Assembly: GCF_020085105.1 (NCBI RefSeq)
Contig: NC_058046.1
Coordinates: 14,243,175-14,307,174, forward strand
Source: Siniperca chuatsi
Lineage: Eukaryota; Chordata; Actinopteri; Centrarchiformes; Sinipercidae
DNA: 64,000 bases
Reading direction: 5' to 3'
Part shown: positions 48,201 through 62,105 of the stretch, in pieces
Position numbering within the stretch: position 1 is the first letter of the stretch
How the letters are laid out: every line of letters begins with the position of its first letter
The notes under the pieces: generated by a model
Databases searched by the model: none
What the model saw: only the letters and a program-made list of their open reading frames with translations
What the model was told of the DNA's origin: nothing
Position numbers and translations under genes: made by a program

Positions 48201-50190
48201 TCTGTTGTGAAAATATAACTTTCTATCAATTACAAGCCACGGTAGCTCTCAGAAGGGAGGGGTGGTTGGAAGAGGATTAAAGCACAGTTCACTCATTTGG
48301 TTTATTTATCAGCAATTTAATCGAAAACGAGAGTGTCTGTATTTTCACCATTTTTTTTTATGTTTGTCCATATATTTCCTGGAGATACAGGGGGAGGGTA
48401 TTACAATTTTGGGCAAAAGAAAATATCAATAACGCTGGGGACTTGCTTTTATAAAATGAAATATAAGATTCCTCCCTCCTCACCACCCCAATAATTTCCC
48501 TAATATTGTCCCTGATAGTTATGGTTTTGAGTGGTAATAATTCTAGAGAGATGGACATGTTTACTTATTGTTTCAGTGTGACTATAAGGGCAGGGATTTG
48601 AGTGAAGCGGAAGTTAACAACTGACATTTGCATTCAGAAAATCTTCAACTGTCATTTGTTTGGCTGTCTCTGTCAACCTTCTTTAATGTCATAACCCTGT
48701 AGAGCTAATCTGCAGCAGCTTACACATGTGGAGGATGTGCAACTAAGCTTACTGATGCTAGCATACCAAAAAATCTCAAAAGCTGGCTGTTAAATGATGC
48801 CCGAGTTGCATGCCAATGTTTCTAATAACAAATCACTAATCCTCATTGTTTGCATGTCTTTGTCTTTGTTCTCAATGAGTTTTGTATATATGTAAATAGT
48901 AAGTAATCTTTTAAATTAATATAGAGTAAATATAGTTTGTACTGTATCACTTTCATGGCATCGCTTCAGAAAATCTCTCTCAAACACGCATACATAAATC
49001 ATTGCATAGTAATGTCACATTAGCACATTGCATAAACATATTTTAAGAGCATAAAATCTTATACCAAATCCGTTTTTAGGATATATAAAGGGGCTCTTAT
49101 CTCACAACACATATTAGCTAATTGTCAGGACTGTTTGACAGGAACTTCACCCACATTTACATTTCTGAGTTGGTCATGATAAAAGACCAACTGAACTCTG
49201 TGTGTCCATCGAGTGGATGTCAGCATTTATTTAGCAAGTAATTAAAAACACTGACCATAGAATAATAGGAACTGCTGTCAGGAGGCCATGCATTATTAAA
49301 CCTATAACAGAATATATAGCATATAGTTTCAGGAATTTGTTTATCCGTTCCATCATAATGATCACAGCCATTTTGTTTTGATTTTCACCTACAGTGCCAG
49401 TTTTGTTTGTGTTCATTTTTTTAAATGCAGGCTTCTAACATATCCTTTTAAGGCATTTTCTTTTCAACTTGTTCTTACCCCTCCGCCTATCACTGCCTCA
49501 TCAAACAACACGAGCTTACTGCAAAAGCCTGTTATTATCATTATTATCAGCAATACTGAGAACCTATTAACATGGTTCTAGCTCAGGTCCAAAGGTATTT
49601 TGTACACTATTTGGTAGTATTTTAGAGCCAACACAATGTTGAATTTGTACCACTTTGTTGTAATCTTGTTTTTGTTTTTTTTTACTTCAAAAGAGAGAGT
49701 TCATCTTTTCATCACTCTGTGTCCTGTTTTCTCCATGCAGTGCATTATTCTACAACAAAAAATGCAATTTCTGGTTTGCTTCTTATACAATTTGTATACA
49801 GTGTTAACTATTTCTCCTAGATGAGACTTACCCTTTGCATGTGTCTCCTTTATGTCTGCATGAATGATGTTTTGGGTCTGGTGATGTTGACTGAAAGGTT
49901 GGTAACAAAATTTCACCTTTAAAAATACGTTCAAGCAGACTAGCCAGCACTGTTGCTGTGAGGCTTTCTGCTATCGAGTTACTACTTATTTAAGCCACTG
50001 TTCTATTTTCCAGTATTATCTGTGAAAAAAAAAACTTTTATTTTTTCAGATTTTGGCTCCCAGCATGACACTTTACATCTGTACCTGGTATTTATCTGTT
50101 GTCAGTTGCAGAAGAGATTGTTGAGGTGGAGAAACACCTGGAAATCTTGAGCTGTTGAGACAAAGACAGATAAATGAAACACTGTGAAGT
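45209..50190. other. gene-poor intergenic region
   Basis: No coding exon could be supported. Two small repeat fragments stand out: 46550-46640 (TGTGGGGACATTACACAGAC then CTTCTATT, a common dispersed fish motif) and 47400-47565 (described separately). Confidence 0.45.
47400..47565. repeat. MITE-like fragment with repeated TTAGGAGT words
   Basis: TTAGGAGTCCTTAGGAGTTA at about 47447-47467 is answered by TCTCCTAACTCAGCCAGTTA and GGAGTCACTTTTAGCCTTAG further on, giving an internal inverted arrangement. It ends in TTTGTGAATACAGCCCC, which I recognise from dispersed fish elements. Ends and class are uncertain. Confidence 0.4.
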
Positions 50191-50191
50191 A

Positions 50192-50785
50192 TTAAAGCAG
50201 CTATAATCAATATTTTAACTTTGGTTACTTGTGAAAAGGCTCGCTGATGGACACAGAGAATTATCGCCTGACTCTGCAATTCCTCCCTGCTCCATGGAGT
50301 GTTTTAGCATCTTTCAGCGCATTGTTTTGGTTTTCTGGCTCGCAAGTTTACTGTTTTGGTTCAGCCTCACTGCTTTCATCAGCATAATTTTCAGATGCAG
50401 CAGGCAAACCCATTGTATGTTAACTGTTGATGTGCAGCACCTAAGTGTCTGCTGATCGTGCAAGAAGAATCACGCTTATAATGTTCGGCTTTGTTTTGCA
50501 GTCCGACTTCAAGCCTTTGCTTTTGCTTCATTATCTTTTACTGCTCATTGATCATTTCAGCGTTGTGTTGTCATGTAAAATGAGCCATGCAGCTTTGTCT
50601 TTCAGTGGCCAACACGCCCATCTGGCTGGCTGTGCGAATTCAAAATGAACTCTTCATCTGTGTTCAATGGAATAAAATAATTTTGCAACTGAAAGTAGAT
50701 TTTTACTGACCGTTAATGTCATTTTCAATGAAAGTGAGTAAGTGAAGCAAATATCCATTGGTGCCTAGTGTGACTACACCTTTAA
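50192..50785. repeat. probable non-autonomous element ('TTAAAGCAGCTATAATC' family)
   Basis: The left part TTAAAGCAGCTATAATCAAT is a familiar start of a fish dispersed repeat. A possible right end on the complement begins CTTAAAGGTGTAGTCACAC. The internal stretch AGAGAATTATCGCCTGACTC matches the fragment at about 39625. Terminal match is weak, so ends are approximate. Confidence 0.35.
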
Positions 50786-53700
50786 GACTTTGTTAGAGGG
50801 CTCAGCCCCTGGCGCCATGTAAAGCATATTGTAATAAGGCTTAACATGCTGATTGAAGATAAAGCTGAGAAAAGGAAATGTAGAGGAAGAGGAACTGGGT
50901 TGTGTAATTTACTATTGAATGATCCCTCATTGAGAAGAACGACATGTTGTAATAGTATGACTTCAATTTTCTGAATTATTCTTTTTTTAACAAAATCATG
51001 GTCTGTTTTATTACTTTGGGAAAGCTTCATGTATCTGTATCCCCAATTGCTCAGTTGGTGATCCCAAGGGGCTTTAGAGATAAAGGGACAACAGGCCAGT
51101 GGGGGGAAGGCGGCATCTGCCTTCCTTTGTTCCTAAATTCCTGTGCTGCACGCAAGTCCCTTGACATGCTCACCTCCTCAGTGCCAGCCATACTAAGATT
51201 AGAAAGACACACCTTAAGGCTGCTTTCTAACGCAACGTGGCCTGTTTACATGTATGTTCACAAGAATCTCGACTGGCCAGTTTCTGCTTGAATTGCAATG
51301 GGGAGGCAGAGCGAATGAGCAGACAACAGGATCAATGAAAGTCAGAATGCCTGGGTGTAGAAGGGATAAGCTTGAAGGAAAAGATAGGTAGGAGAGGTTT
51401 TAGGCTTGAGATTGAGACAGCAGAGGGATGCGAATGGCATGAAAACATGAGAGCACACCCTGCGATAGCATCTCTTCAGCCAGCTTCCTTTTGCTTTGGA
51501 ACATTGCTCGCATTGCTAATGGTATATGTAGGCAGTTGACGAGCTTAGACCTGTTCCTCTGACTTTTAAAATAGAACAGCCGGTCGCTGCGCTTGGTTCT
51601 TCCTTGGCGGCAAGGCCAGTCGAGTACCAGCCCAAAAATGCAAACAGGACATCTCGTTGCTTAGGGGAAACCAATCGTCATTATGTGAGGAAAAAAATAA
51701 CACTGCTGGAGAAACATGCCTTGTTATCCTGAAGTCATTAGAGGTACTGCCTTGCCACTGAGCCAGAATGAAGTAAATGCGGCCTTTTTTTTAGAGAAAC
51801 TGGCATAAAATGCTCAACTTTTGCTTTCTGCACTACACTGTAGCACTCGCGCCATTAAACACCTCTCTAAAACCAGAGGATATTGTACAGTGTCAGGCAG
51901 ATTTTATATTTTATCTATTTTATCCACCTTCTTTCTCTTTCAAAATCTGCACAGATTTACAAGGTAAAGTGTTTGTGCAGCTCATGTTGTCACCTTATTT
52001 CCAGTTAATCAAGCTGGTTTGATGCAGGAAGTGTCAACAAGGTCAGCCAAAGTGTAGAGAAGTGGGAAACGAAACCACGATAACACAGTGTTAATTACAG
52101 TTTAGGACAGTAGGACAGATTTTTAATGGAATTACATGTCATTGAGACTTTGATTGCTCCTGTAATTACCAGCTTGCTCCTGTAATTACCAGCTCATCAG
52201 CAACAGGCTATTGACAATGTGATCTGGTGGGCAGTAACCCACTGCATATTTCTCTGGCTGTTGAGAAACAGATCAGATATTAATATATGATACTGGGTGA
52301 AGCAGAGATAGAAATCTTATCTCTCAAAATCTACACCAAGCAGCAGTCTTTGTTCTTTGGAAATGACAACCCAGAGCCATTTGATAAATGTGGCCAGAGT
52401 TCTGTACTTGAGACTTGGACTTGAATGAGACTTCACACAAATATTTTAAGACTTAATATGAGTCTTAATTTGGACTTGACTGCTCTGTGAAGTTTTGACC
52501 ATAAAAATAAATAAGACACCATGCAGGTCTAGCATGAAAAAATGTTTTATTTTAGTGTTCTGCAGGAATGCCTTGAATCTGCTCTAGCAGCAGAAACAAA
52601 CTGTAAAAACAACACTGATATATTATCACCTTTTAAGTTGAACTTGTTAGCAATGGTTGCTTAGCTACAGATCAAGCAGACACGGAGCAACATTAGCATT
52701 CATATTTTTATGTTTCTGGCCAACTGATGAATGTAAGTCCTATATTCACTCTCCTTATAGCTCTGTTTTGCTCTCCACTAACTCCTGAGGTAAATATCTG
52801 GCTCCTTAGCAGCAAAGTGCTCCACTACGTTCACCAACTAGTCGCATACTGTGTCTGACTGTGTCTGGAAATGGTGAGATGAGATAACTGAGACTGAACC
52901 AAAACAGCCTTTCATATAGTAATTTTATCCATTGTTAATATAAAAAGGAATAATAACAGCTTTAAAGACTTGGCATCCTGACTTGTAATATGCTTATGAA
53001 GATGTAACTCATTGGCTATCTTGGTATCTTCAGACTTATTGCCCCAAAAGCAGCTCTGCATGAGCCATAACTTAAATAGGATGTTGATGATTGTTGATGC
53101 ACATTGCTGTTGGAATTTTGCCCTTCTGGCCCATGTTGTATTGTCATACAGTATGCAGTAACAAATGTGTCTCTTATGCACTAGAGCAGAGTTTTTGAAT
53201 GTGTTTCCCTGTCCTTCACTCATCAGCTGCAGAAATCTCCACTTCCCATTGCTGCTGAAGCCTAATGTTGGCAGATTAGACCTGGGGTTACCAGAAGAAT
53301 TGTCCCCTTATAAACTTATTTTAATGGCACTAAATATCAGAGCCAAGCCAAATGGGCACTTAATAGCCAAGGGGAAGTTGTTTGCTGAGATATGGAAGCA
53401 ATTGCCTTCTCTCGTTGTGACTCCTTATATGTATCTTATGCTTATCAGCTCTGTCAACAGTATCATATTTAAATGATCTGTTGCTCTTGTGCTACACATA
53501 TTGGATTGAAGAGAGAAATAAATTCTGTCTTTTCCATCATGTTTATGCCTCTGGCAGTTTCCCATTCCTGTGATTTGAGGCTTGTCCTGTTTTCCTCGAT
53601 TTACTGCTGTTGTTGTTTTTGTTGCATGCCATGAGAAAATTGTTTTGCTCGTAGGATGGCCTTCGAAGAACAGACCCAGGTTCAATTAACCTAATTAATG

Positions 53701-56700
53701 TTACTAAAGAAATGTGAAACGTGTTTGAACAACTACCTAAAGTTGAAGTGAAGCTACCTGGAACCTGAGATTAAATTCATTGTTTCCTCCCCATTCACTT
53801 TAGTTGGGAATAATGATAAATAAATATTAAGATAATAATAATAATAATAATAATGATTTTACTGTAGATTTGTTGGTCAAAGATTAAGCTGAGCCGCAGA
53901 CCTTGATCCCATGCGCATCCATGCACAGAAGTTTTGTCCATTATTTTATGCACTCTGCACACATGTGTGTTTGTACAAATTCTTGCACGTCTTTGTACGT
54001 GTTTGATGTGCAAAAAGCCAACTGCACAAACCATTTCGTAATAATGGTTTCCCTGCAGTGTGCCAAGTGAGACATGTCTGTAGGGGCTGCTAAATGAAGG
54101 ATGCAAGCAGCTAAAGTGAAATATTTGTTCCTAGACCATTTTTCCATGCTGTGTTGAAATGATAGCCACTATTCCAAGTGAGGAACCAGAAATGTGGACA
54201 CACACAGGGAGGTTAAGCTCAGTCACTAATCTTGAAATTGTGTGATTTTGCCAGAGGACCTTCCCACCAAGAGACAGAGGTGCACATGCTGCCAAGAGTA
54301 CTGTAGTTTAAATCAAATAAAGTTATCTGATTATCCTGTCTATTGTCATGACCCACTTTGCCTTAGTAGAGTGGATGATAAAGCCTGTGAGCTAATGTTT
54401 TTGTGAGAGTGCACTGGAAGAGATGAGTTCAGCTGGAGAAATAAAAAGTTCATTAAATATGCTTCAGTGATTTCCCATGCATTTTTGAACACCCACTCTT
54501 GCACTCTTCTTGCATAGAGAGAGTTAATGCAGGCATCTACAGTGAGCCATGGGAAACCAACAGAGTTTTTCTTTCCTGAGGAAAAGTCTCTGAATTGGAT
54601 TGGATTGGATTAGTTACCTCAGTCTATTTTGGTCTCTTCCATTGTTAAGTCTACAAGTTAACTGGTGATCTATAGCTGGAAAGTCAAAACTGTTGTCATG
54701 TAAGTTTTACACTGTATTTTTGAGGTATATTTTACATAGCTGTTAAACACATGCATTTTTTTTTTACTTCTTGCCTTTCCTGTCTCACTCTGCTGCTTGT
54801 TTTCTCACTATTTTCTGATGTCTCTCAGAGTGTCTTCTAATTGAATTCCTCTTTTATCTGAGAGTGAAATCATGCTTCCTTCTTGAGTTAGAGTTTCCTG
54901 GGTTGCTGCCTGTTTGGTTGTCTCCAGCATTCCCCTATTCCTCCCCCACCATGATGGATCCCTGATGCCAGGAGGGCAGGTCTAGGCTTAGGCCAAAGAC
55001 AATTCGATGCTTGAGAGGCAGGCTGAGTTTTACTGAGTTCAACAGGGGCCATCCTGTTTGGTGTTTTTGTATTATTGGTAACAAGTAGTTTAATTGGCCC
55101 ATGTTGTGTTGTCTGACTGCGTAAGATAGCATGGTTTCTTAGCGCTGCAGCACCAGGTATATAATGTCTAAAATGTCAAAAGTGATCATCACTCAGACTG
55201 CTTCTGACTTCACCGTGAGCAGAAGAGGCTGCTCACAGCCTGATGACACCTGCATTTTTCACATTCTTTAACAGGTGTGGGACACATTTGATGTGTAGAT
55301 TGCAGACTGTCTCCATCTCCATCTTATCACATCAGAAAACAAAGCTGCTCTACATGTAGATTTGAAGTACAAAAATTATACTAAATAAGGAATATACTCT
55401 ATGATTTTAACACAATTAAATATAATGTGCTTTTCAGTCATTTACTAATATCACATAATGTTCAGAAATGCTGCTGCTACATAATAGTTGACACTACACT
55501 ACTGTATGAACATAGTGTATCAAACTATGTGTTAATTCATAACAGGTGCACACTCTCAGGCTTGTCATTGACAATTTCCAGAACCACAGTGAATCAAGTT
55601 TCCCCACTGAGCTTTTTTTAACCCTTGAAGGGATCATGGTACAAAGGAAATTTCCAGTGCTGCGGTGTCAGCGTGTTGAATGAATGGTGTTGCCGTGTGT
55701 GCTGTGTAAACTCGACCTCCATCTGTGGTTCCTAAAGCAGGTAGAGCCCAGATGGTGAGATTGCAACTGACCACGCTTTGACCCTAAAGCCTTCCAACCA
55801 ACAGCATCTCAACTCCAGGAAAAAAAGAAAGCATTTCGCTGTGCATGAAAGCCGCATTAAAGGGAAGAGAGTGACTTGTTCTGCATTGCTTGTGTATCAC
55901 TTTTCTTGGCCATCCTGGTAAGAGAGTAGATGAGTGATGAGGTTGGCAATCTGTTCAGGCTGGAAATCCCATCCCCAGGCCACTCTGAACGCTTTGACAG
56001 GACATCATAACATACATCATGAGGATTGACAAAAGTACCTTGTATTGCACAGATTTATTAGATGATGTCAGTTTATCTAATAACATATTAATGTTAACTT
56101 TAGCTGCAGTAAAATAAGACATTCTACCCTCCATGTCTAAGTGGGCAGAAATAGCAAGTCTTTGATCAGGCGACAGACTATCCGCTATAAAAAAAAAAAA
56201 CAGCTGTAGTTGTTAGTGTGTGGTCTGAGAACAAGTCTCCCCGCAAACACAGTATTGTGTTTGCCCTCTGTGTCGTCTCTCCTGGGCTTTAGGGAGTGAC
56301 CTGGGTCTGTGGGATGGTATGCCGCTTTAGTCAGGCGCCATTTGTAAATCCAGACACATTACATCAGATGATCAGATTGCTTTAGGCTTTCATTCCAGAT
56401 CAGATAAACCTGCATTTCACCTTTCACATTCTGGCCTAAACCTCCCATCCACCTGTAGCCTGTTTGTTTTCCAGTTTGAAGGACAGAAATGAGTCAGCAT
56501 TAGTGAAACTGTGAGCTGTTTGGACATCATGGCATATCACGAAGCTGCGTGTTTATCAGTACATGAATTACGCAACTTCAAAACTATGATGAAACTCTGA
56601 TATTTGTGATTAAGAAGCTCTGGTTGCAGTGCAAGGAGTAGCCTCATCACAGTTGGCTTAGATGGATTTCTAGGGGAACAGATCTGTTTTTAGACTTGTG

Positions 56701-57425
56701 TAATAAGTTTTACTCCGATAGTGGCTGCAAAGTACAGAGGCTTTTCTGGTGCATTTAGTCCATAATGGCTGAACAAACAGTGTTGCATTTGCGCGGCTAG
56801 CATTATCAGCAATCCAGGAGATAACACAGGCTGTTTTTACTGGAGGAGACAACGGGAAATGAGGACTTGGGGTGGGGATTGTGGGGGTGAAGGGTGGTGG
56901 TACATGAGACCATTGTGAACTTGGAAATGTCTGGGTTTCTTTATGCCAGCGTGATTAATCTCACACACCCACATCCACAGAGAGCCATGGCCAATGGGAG
57001 TTTGTGGGAACTTTGCTCAGACCAATGGGAATCCTCAGTACAATTATATTCTTCAAAGACAAGTTCCCTTGAGACACAAGGTATATATTCTACATAGGAA
57101 AACAAGAGATAGTTGCATAAACCTATATATTTATTTATAGTGCCTCTGGGGTTTATTTTAGGCCCAGTAGTGCAGTTTACAGTTGCTTGTGAATTGGTAC
57201 ATTGACATTCCAGTCTTGTTCTCAGGCCCTCACGCTGGTCTCCACATGGCCATCCCCTGGGTCACTCCCTGCCACAGTTTAGCCACAGTTGAATCCAGTT
57301 CAAGTTTTCTTACTTACTACACCAGCATTGAGGGCTGAGAGACAGTTGCTAAATAAATCAAAAGGTCTAAACTCTTCTTGTATTGCTCGTTAATGCAAAG
57401 AAGATATAGTACATGAAATTACATT
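50786..57425. other. gene-poor intergenic region
   Basis: No supportable gene. It contains a perfect 20-bp tandem duplication (52154-52193) and an (ATA)n run at 53831-53854. The ORFs at 50998-51291, 53165-53476 and 53795-54106 show no domain, splice or compositional support. Confidence 0.45.
53831..53854. repeat. (ATA)n microsatellite
   Basis: Eight uninterrupted ATA units. Confidence 0.9.
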
Positions 57426-57429
57426 AAAT

Positions 57430-57840
57430 TAGATTTCATCGACTCGTATGTGTTGGACAGTAATGCATTACTTAGTCATGCATTATGGCAATATGATTAC
57501 TTTTTCAGTAACGAGTATTGCAAGGAATTACGATTTGAAATCCATTAATTACATAACAGTTGCTAATCCCAGAAACACACCATTACTTCGACAGTTTGGT
57601 GGTTGGCTTGTTTGCTGTCTTACTGGGAGTTATTCAATGGTTGATATCAGTTTAGTTTAGCTAATTAAGCTAGCTGTTGATGGTCAGGAAATACCTCCAA
57701 AATGTAGGCTGGCTGTTTGTTAAACCATAATGTCAAATGTTTTTATTTCTAAATGCGTTAAATACATAATATATAATATATAATGTGTGGGTGTGTGCAA
57801 AGTTATGTAATTACTTTTTCTTTGAGTAATGAGTAATTAG
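57430..57840. mobile_element. hAT-like non-autonomous element, copy 1
   Basis: TGTTGGACAGTAATGCATTA and TACTTTTTCAGTAACGAGTA at the left, and ATTACTTTTTCTTTGAGTAA with TGAGTAATTAG at the right, are inverted TACT/AGTA-rich ends of a common fish hAT derivative. Internally GGCTTGTTTGCTGTCTTACT recurs in the copy near 61880. No transposase remains. Confidence 0.5.
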
Positions 57841-60800
57841 TCACAATTTTTAAATAACTTAGGGAGTATGTTTTTTTTTACGATGACAGAATAACTAAAT
57901 GATTTGAATAGGCCATTTTCATGGAAGACATTTTGACATGTCACAGTAGACAAAGCACACTTAAACAGAACGGTGCCATTGTTAATGTTAGAAGTAACAA
58001 CTGTGCTTTTCCTGTTATGACATGTCAAAACGTCTGCTGAGAAAAAGGTCTATTAAATAGTTTTGGAAAAAAGTAAAGGTCCACTTAGCTTTTTCCAAGA
58101 AGTCCAAAACATTCTACAGATGAAGACCATGTAATACAGTTGAAGGCTCAGAAAAACCGTGAGTTGGGATTGTTTTGTCAAACTTGTTTTAAGTTAAAAC
58201 AGACTTCTTGTTTGCTTAACTGTGCAGTAGTGTAAATGCAACAACATATTGTTATCTAGTAATTGGTATTTACTGGTAATAATTGCTTTCAAAATAATCT
58301 GGAACTAAATAATCGATAATGTTGTTACGAAGACTGCTGGATACAAAGTTAATTGACCAATGTCTGATGATTATTTCCTATCTGAGAATCTACATACTGG
58401 CCCCTCTCTTAATGTATCCTTCCTGATTGACTCAGAAACAGGATCTTCCTTATTACATACAATTTTGCCATTATTATTGTGTCTCTTGGTTCATACTGAG
58501 TTCTTACTAGGAATGCGTTACTTCATAATACCCTTACCTAATTAGAAAGAAATTTACAGGGGGAAAAAAGGCATTTTCTGTAGCCTGTGCAATAATATGA
58601 TAATTAATGACAGCCTTGCACAACTGTAGCTGTGCAAGCAGCTGTGCTGTCACAGATTATCTTTGCTTTACTTTCATAATATCAGGTTTGACTATTAAAT
58701 CATTACAGACATTTGCAGACTGCTCTGTTTGTGTTTAAGACTCCAGCTGAGGCATATGCTTCTCTCTGACATCTCTCTGGCTCTCAGCTAGCACCAAATC
58801 GCTATCCATCCATCTGTCTGTCTGTCTGTCTAGTTGCAAATTGCAGTGGTCCTCACCACACATTTATTTTCAGTTCCAAAACAAATAATCTCATTTTTCA
58901 CAAGAGATACAGTAAAGAAGCCATTAAATGTGTGTATTACCTGTGTTAATGTATCAGACAGAGTGTATTATCTAGTATGAGAGCTCCTTTACTACATTAC
59001 TACATTAATGGATGTGAGTTCACCACAGAGTTGTTATCAGCAGTGTCATACTGGCACACTGCCACAGTGCAGCGCAGTCCCAGTCTCTTCCCTCACGATA
59101 ATTAGGATGATAATAGGACACATTAGACATTCCTGATTAGATTGTGAAATGGTGTTCCGAGGACACTGAATTGCCCTGTATTGGTGCTGTTGTCAGTGGA
59201 GAGTTGCTTTGGAAAAGGTAATGCTGACCACGTAGTTCATGCTGTCAGCAACTGAAAGCAGCCAATTTTCAGTTTGAGCCCGGTAAGTAACATTAATGAT
59301 GTGATGATGTGTTGTGTTGATCCCTCAGGTCAGAGGCCAGCAGATACAGTGGCATGAAATGAGTTGTGTCTTTTGAGGTGAAGTGAACTTTCTGGTGCTT
59401 CTACTTCTGTGGTGACTGTACTCTCTCAGGACATTCAGTCCAATCTCATACTTCATTAATCCTTCCCCAACTCATGCCGACTACAACCAATGATCTATTG
59501 GAAGAGGGGTTATTTCAAATTGTCACCACTTTATCCACCCATCTGGTACTGTGATTTATAACCCACCGTAGCCAAGGAAAAACACAAGGAAATTGCCATG
59601 TGGTTTAGTTTGATGAAGTCTGTTGACTTCTAAAGGAAACAAACACATCCCCTCCATCAAACAGTAGTTAATAGTTGGAGACAATGATTTATTGAATTCA
59701 GTCAACAGAGACAGAAACAAAATCCCTCCAGTAATTTCCAACCCCCTTTTTTTTTTTTATAAAAGCCAGTGAGTATTCTTCCATATTTCCTCTGGATCAA
59801 GCTTATCTGTCCTGCTGATGAAAATGGCTTAAAAACGTGGAGACAAACACTGACTTTCAGAGACTCAGGTTCACACCGCCAAGCACTGAGGTAATCTGTT
59901 TCCCACAATACCCACAATAACATACACCAAGTTATTGTGTTTAGACACGATGATAAGACATTATGATCTAGCTCGAGGTCAGTTTAAAATGGCAGCTTTG
60001 TGAATGGACACTTACTAGTTTGTCTCTCATTGATGGGATTTAAAGCATAATTTCAGTTTATGACAACATGGTTCAGTTTTGTAGTTTTGGCCATAGTTTG
60101 GTTGCAATGTTACCAGTTATGGTAACTTTGTAGTAACCAAAGTAATTGCTGAGATCTGGGAACACAGCAACATCACTATGACCGTTAGACCGACAAGAAA
60201 CATTGTTCCAGCTGAGCAGCCAGGTTGTAAACTAACCAACAGTAAAGTCAGATAATCAACCACTTTATTTGAAGTTACAACTCTAAATGTCGACAATAAT
60301 CCACCATTTCACAGGAAAACTGTGTGTGTGCACAACCATGTCAATGATGGTAGGTCCAAGTTGTAACAGGAAGCCAGTCTATAAACTGTGTGAGAGTTTT
60401 GGTATTACAGTGATTTTACCTTTCTCTTCTAAATCATTTTGGCTAACCTGGAGCTTTGTTTAAAACTTGTCTGATTGTCTGCCTCCTCATATTCTTTGCC
60501 CTGTCTGACCTTTTAGCGATGTCGTCGTGTTCCCAGAGTTCAGCAAACTTGGTAAGTACAATGTTATTATTACTGAGAAGAATGATAACCAAAACTATGC
60601 AAATAAAAGAAGCATTCTTTAATGAAGTGGCATATCAAGATGGGAAAACACATTGGACAGGTCACCAATCCTATAACAAATATTCAAACATCTTTCTAGC
60701 AGTGCAATAGCAACATCTGTAATCCACCTGATTTCCATATTTTAGGCTGTAGAAATAAATAAATGGCAACTTAAAGAAAATAAATCTTACAAATATAAAA

Positions 60801-61790
60801 AGAACAGGGTTGATATTCACACCAGGGCCGTCTCGCTGTGAGTTAGTAGCACTAACAACTGTGCCAGTTTTATATTATCAGCTATGTCTTATATCAATAT
60901 GAATAGCTCGGTCTTATTTTCATAGTTATCAACATCATTCCTGTTGGTTATGAAAACATTTTACTTTCCCTTTTTCACTAATTGTTTTATTATTTATCAC
61001 ATTACCAGATCTCTAGAAGTTAGTGAGTAAAAGTTATAATTTTGGTATAACAGTTGTCAGTTTAAAAGTAGTAGCAGTGAAGCAGTCTTTTGAAATTGGA
61101 AAATTGAAACCTAAATCATGCACGTTATTTTTCCACTTTACAGTAATCTGCCGTGAAAACGTGCCGTGGCTTACAAAGAGTTTCTGAAATCATGCTCTAA
61201 GAAGGAGAAAGCATTATCCTCCTACTGCCACTCAGTTTGTTATTTCAATCTGGAGGGCTTTGCCTGCCAGAAACCTGCGTGTTATTTTGGAGACCAGAGA
61301 TGAGATGTCAGGCGCAGGAAACATTGCTGATGCGTATGACAACCCCCTTTAATGCCTGCTTCAATTCACACCATCCATCTCATTTTACAGTGACTGATCA
61401 TCTGTCTTATGTTTGTCAACCTTTTCCCTCAGCCAAGCATTAAGTAGGCTTTGACTGAGCCTCCACTTGGGGGAACTCAGATCTGCACGTACGCAATGAA
61501 GGTTCAGTGATGGACTTGCATCAATCTCATTACCATCAGAACTTTTAGTACTCTATATTTAAGGCCTCTACTAGTGCAGGTGAAAAGTACATGTGTCATT
61601 CAGATTAGCATAAAAGCATCAAAATGTCATATGTTTATTTTGATAATTTGAAGACTGAAGCCACAGTCAACTCCAATATAGAGAAAAATGCCTTTATAGG
61701 TAATAGGAAAAAAATGGTTGCCACAACTAATAAGTAACATTTTTACAATGGGTTTTTATGAAAATGGTCATGTTAGCAAGCTGTACATAT
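57841..61790. other. gene-poor intergenic region
   Basis: No supportable gene. It includes a short perfect hairpin at 58609-58651 and a (CTGT)n run at 58813-58831. The ORFs at 60456-60710 and 61237-61443 have no recognisable features. Confidence 0.45.
58813..58831. repeat. (CTGT)n microsatellite
   Basis: Four to five CTGT units in a row. Confidence 0.8.
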
Positions 61791-61794
61791 AGTC

Positions 61795-61960
61795 AGTGTT
61801 GGGCAGTACAGTAATGTGATTACTTACATTAGTTACTAATACCAGTAATGTTTTGTTTTTTGTAATTTCAGGGTCAGCTTGTTTGCTGTCTTACCAGAAG
61901 TTTGATGAAGTTTTGGTGTCTTCAGAGGAGACATTGGTCCAGGATGTGTTAGCTTGACGC
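61795..61960. mobile_element. hAT-like non-autonomous element, copy 2 (fragment)
   Basis: AGTGTTGGGCAGTACAGTAA, TGTGATTACTTACATTAGTT and CAGCTTGTTTGCTGTCTTAC match the copy at 57430. It is truncated on the right. Confidence 0.5.
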
Positions 61961-61974
61961 AGGGGCTGGGTTTG

Positions 61975-62105
61975 TGGGGACGCGGTTACTGTGCGTTCAG
62001 ACCGCTGCCGGCGTCAAAGTGAGCGTCAAAGTGACCGGAAGTCATTCATTTTCTATGTGAGCCAGCGGCAAGCAGCACCACGGCCAAACATCTGGTTAGA
62101 CTTTC
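61975..62105. repeat. GC-richer repeat fragment
   Basis: GTGCGTTCAGACCGCTGCCG, GTCATTCATTTTCTATGTGA and a short GCGTCAAAGTGA doublet (about 62012-62034) resemble a dispersed fish element. Only one end is visible. Low certainty. Confidence 0.35.

Noticed and set aside
50998..53476. ORFs 50998-51291 (97 codons) and 53165-53476 (103 codons)
   Set aside because: No recognisable domain, no flanking splice sites in phase and background-like composition.
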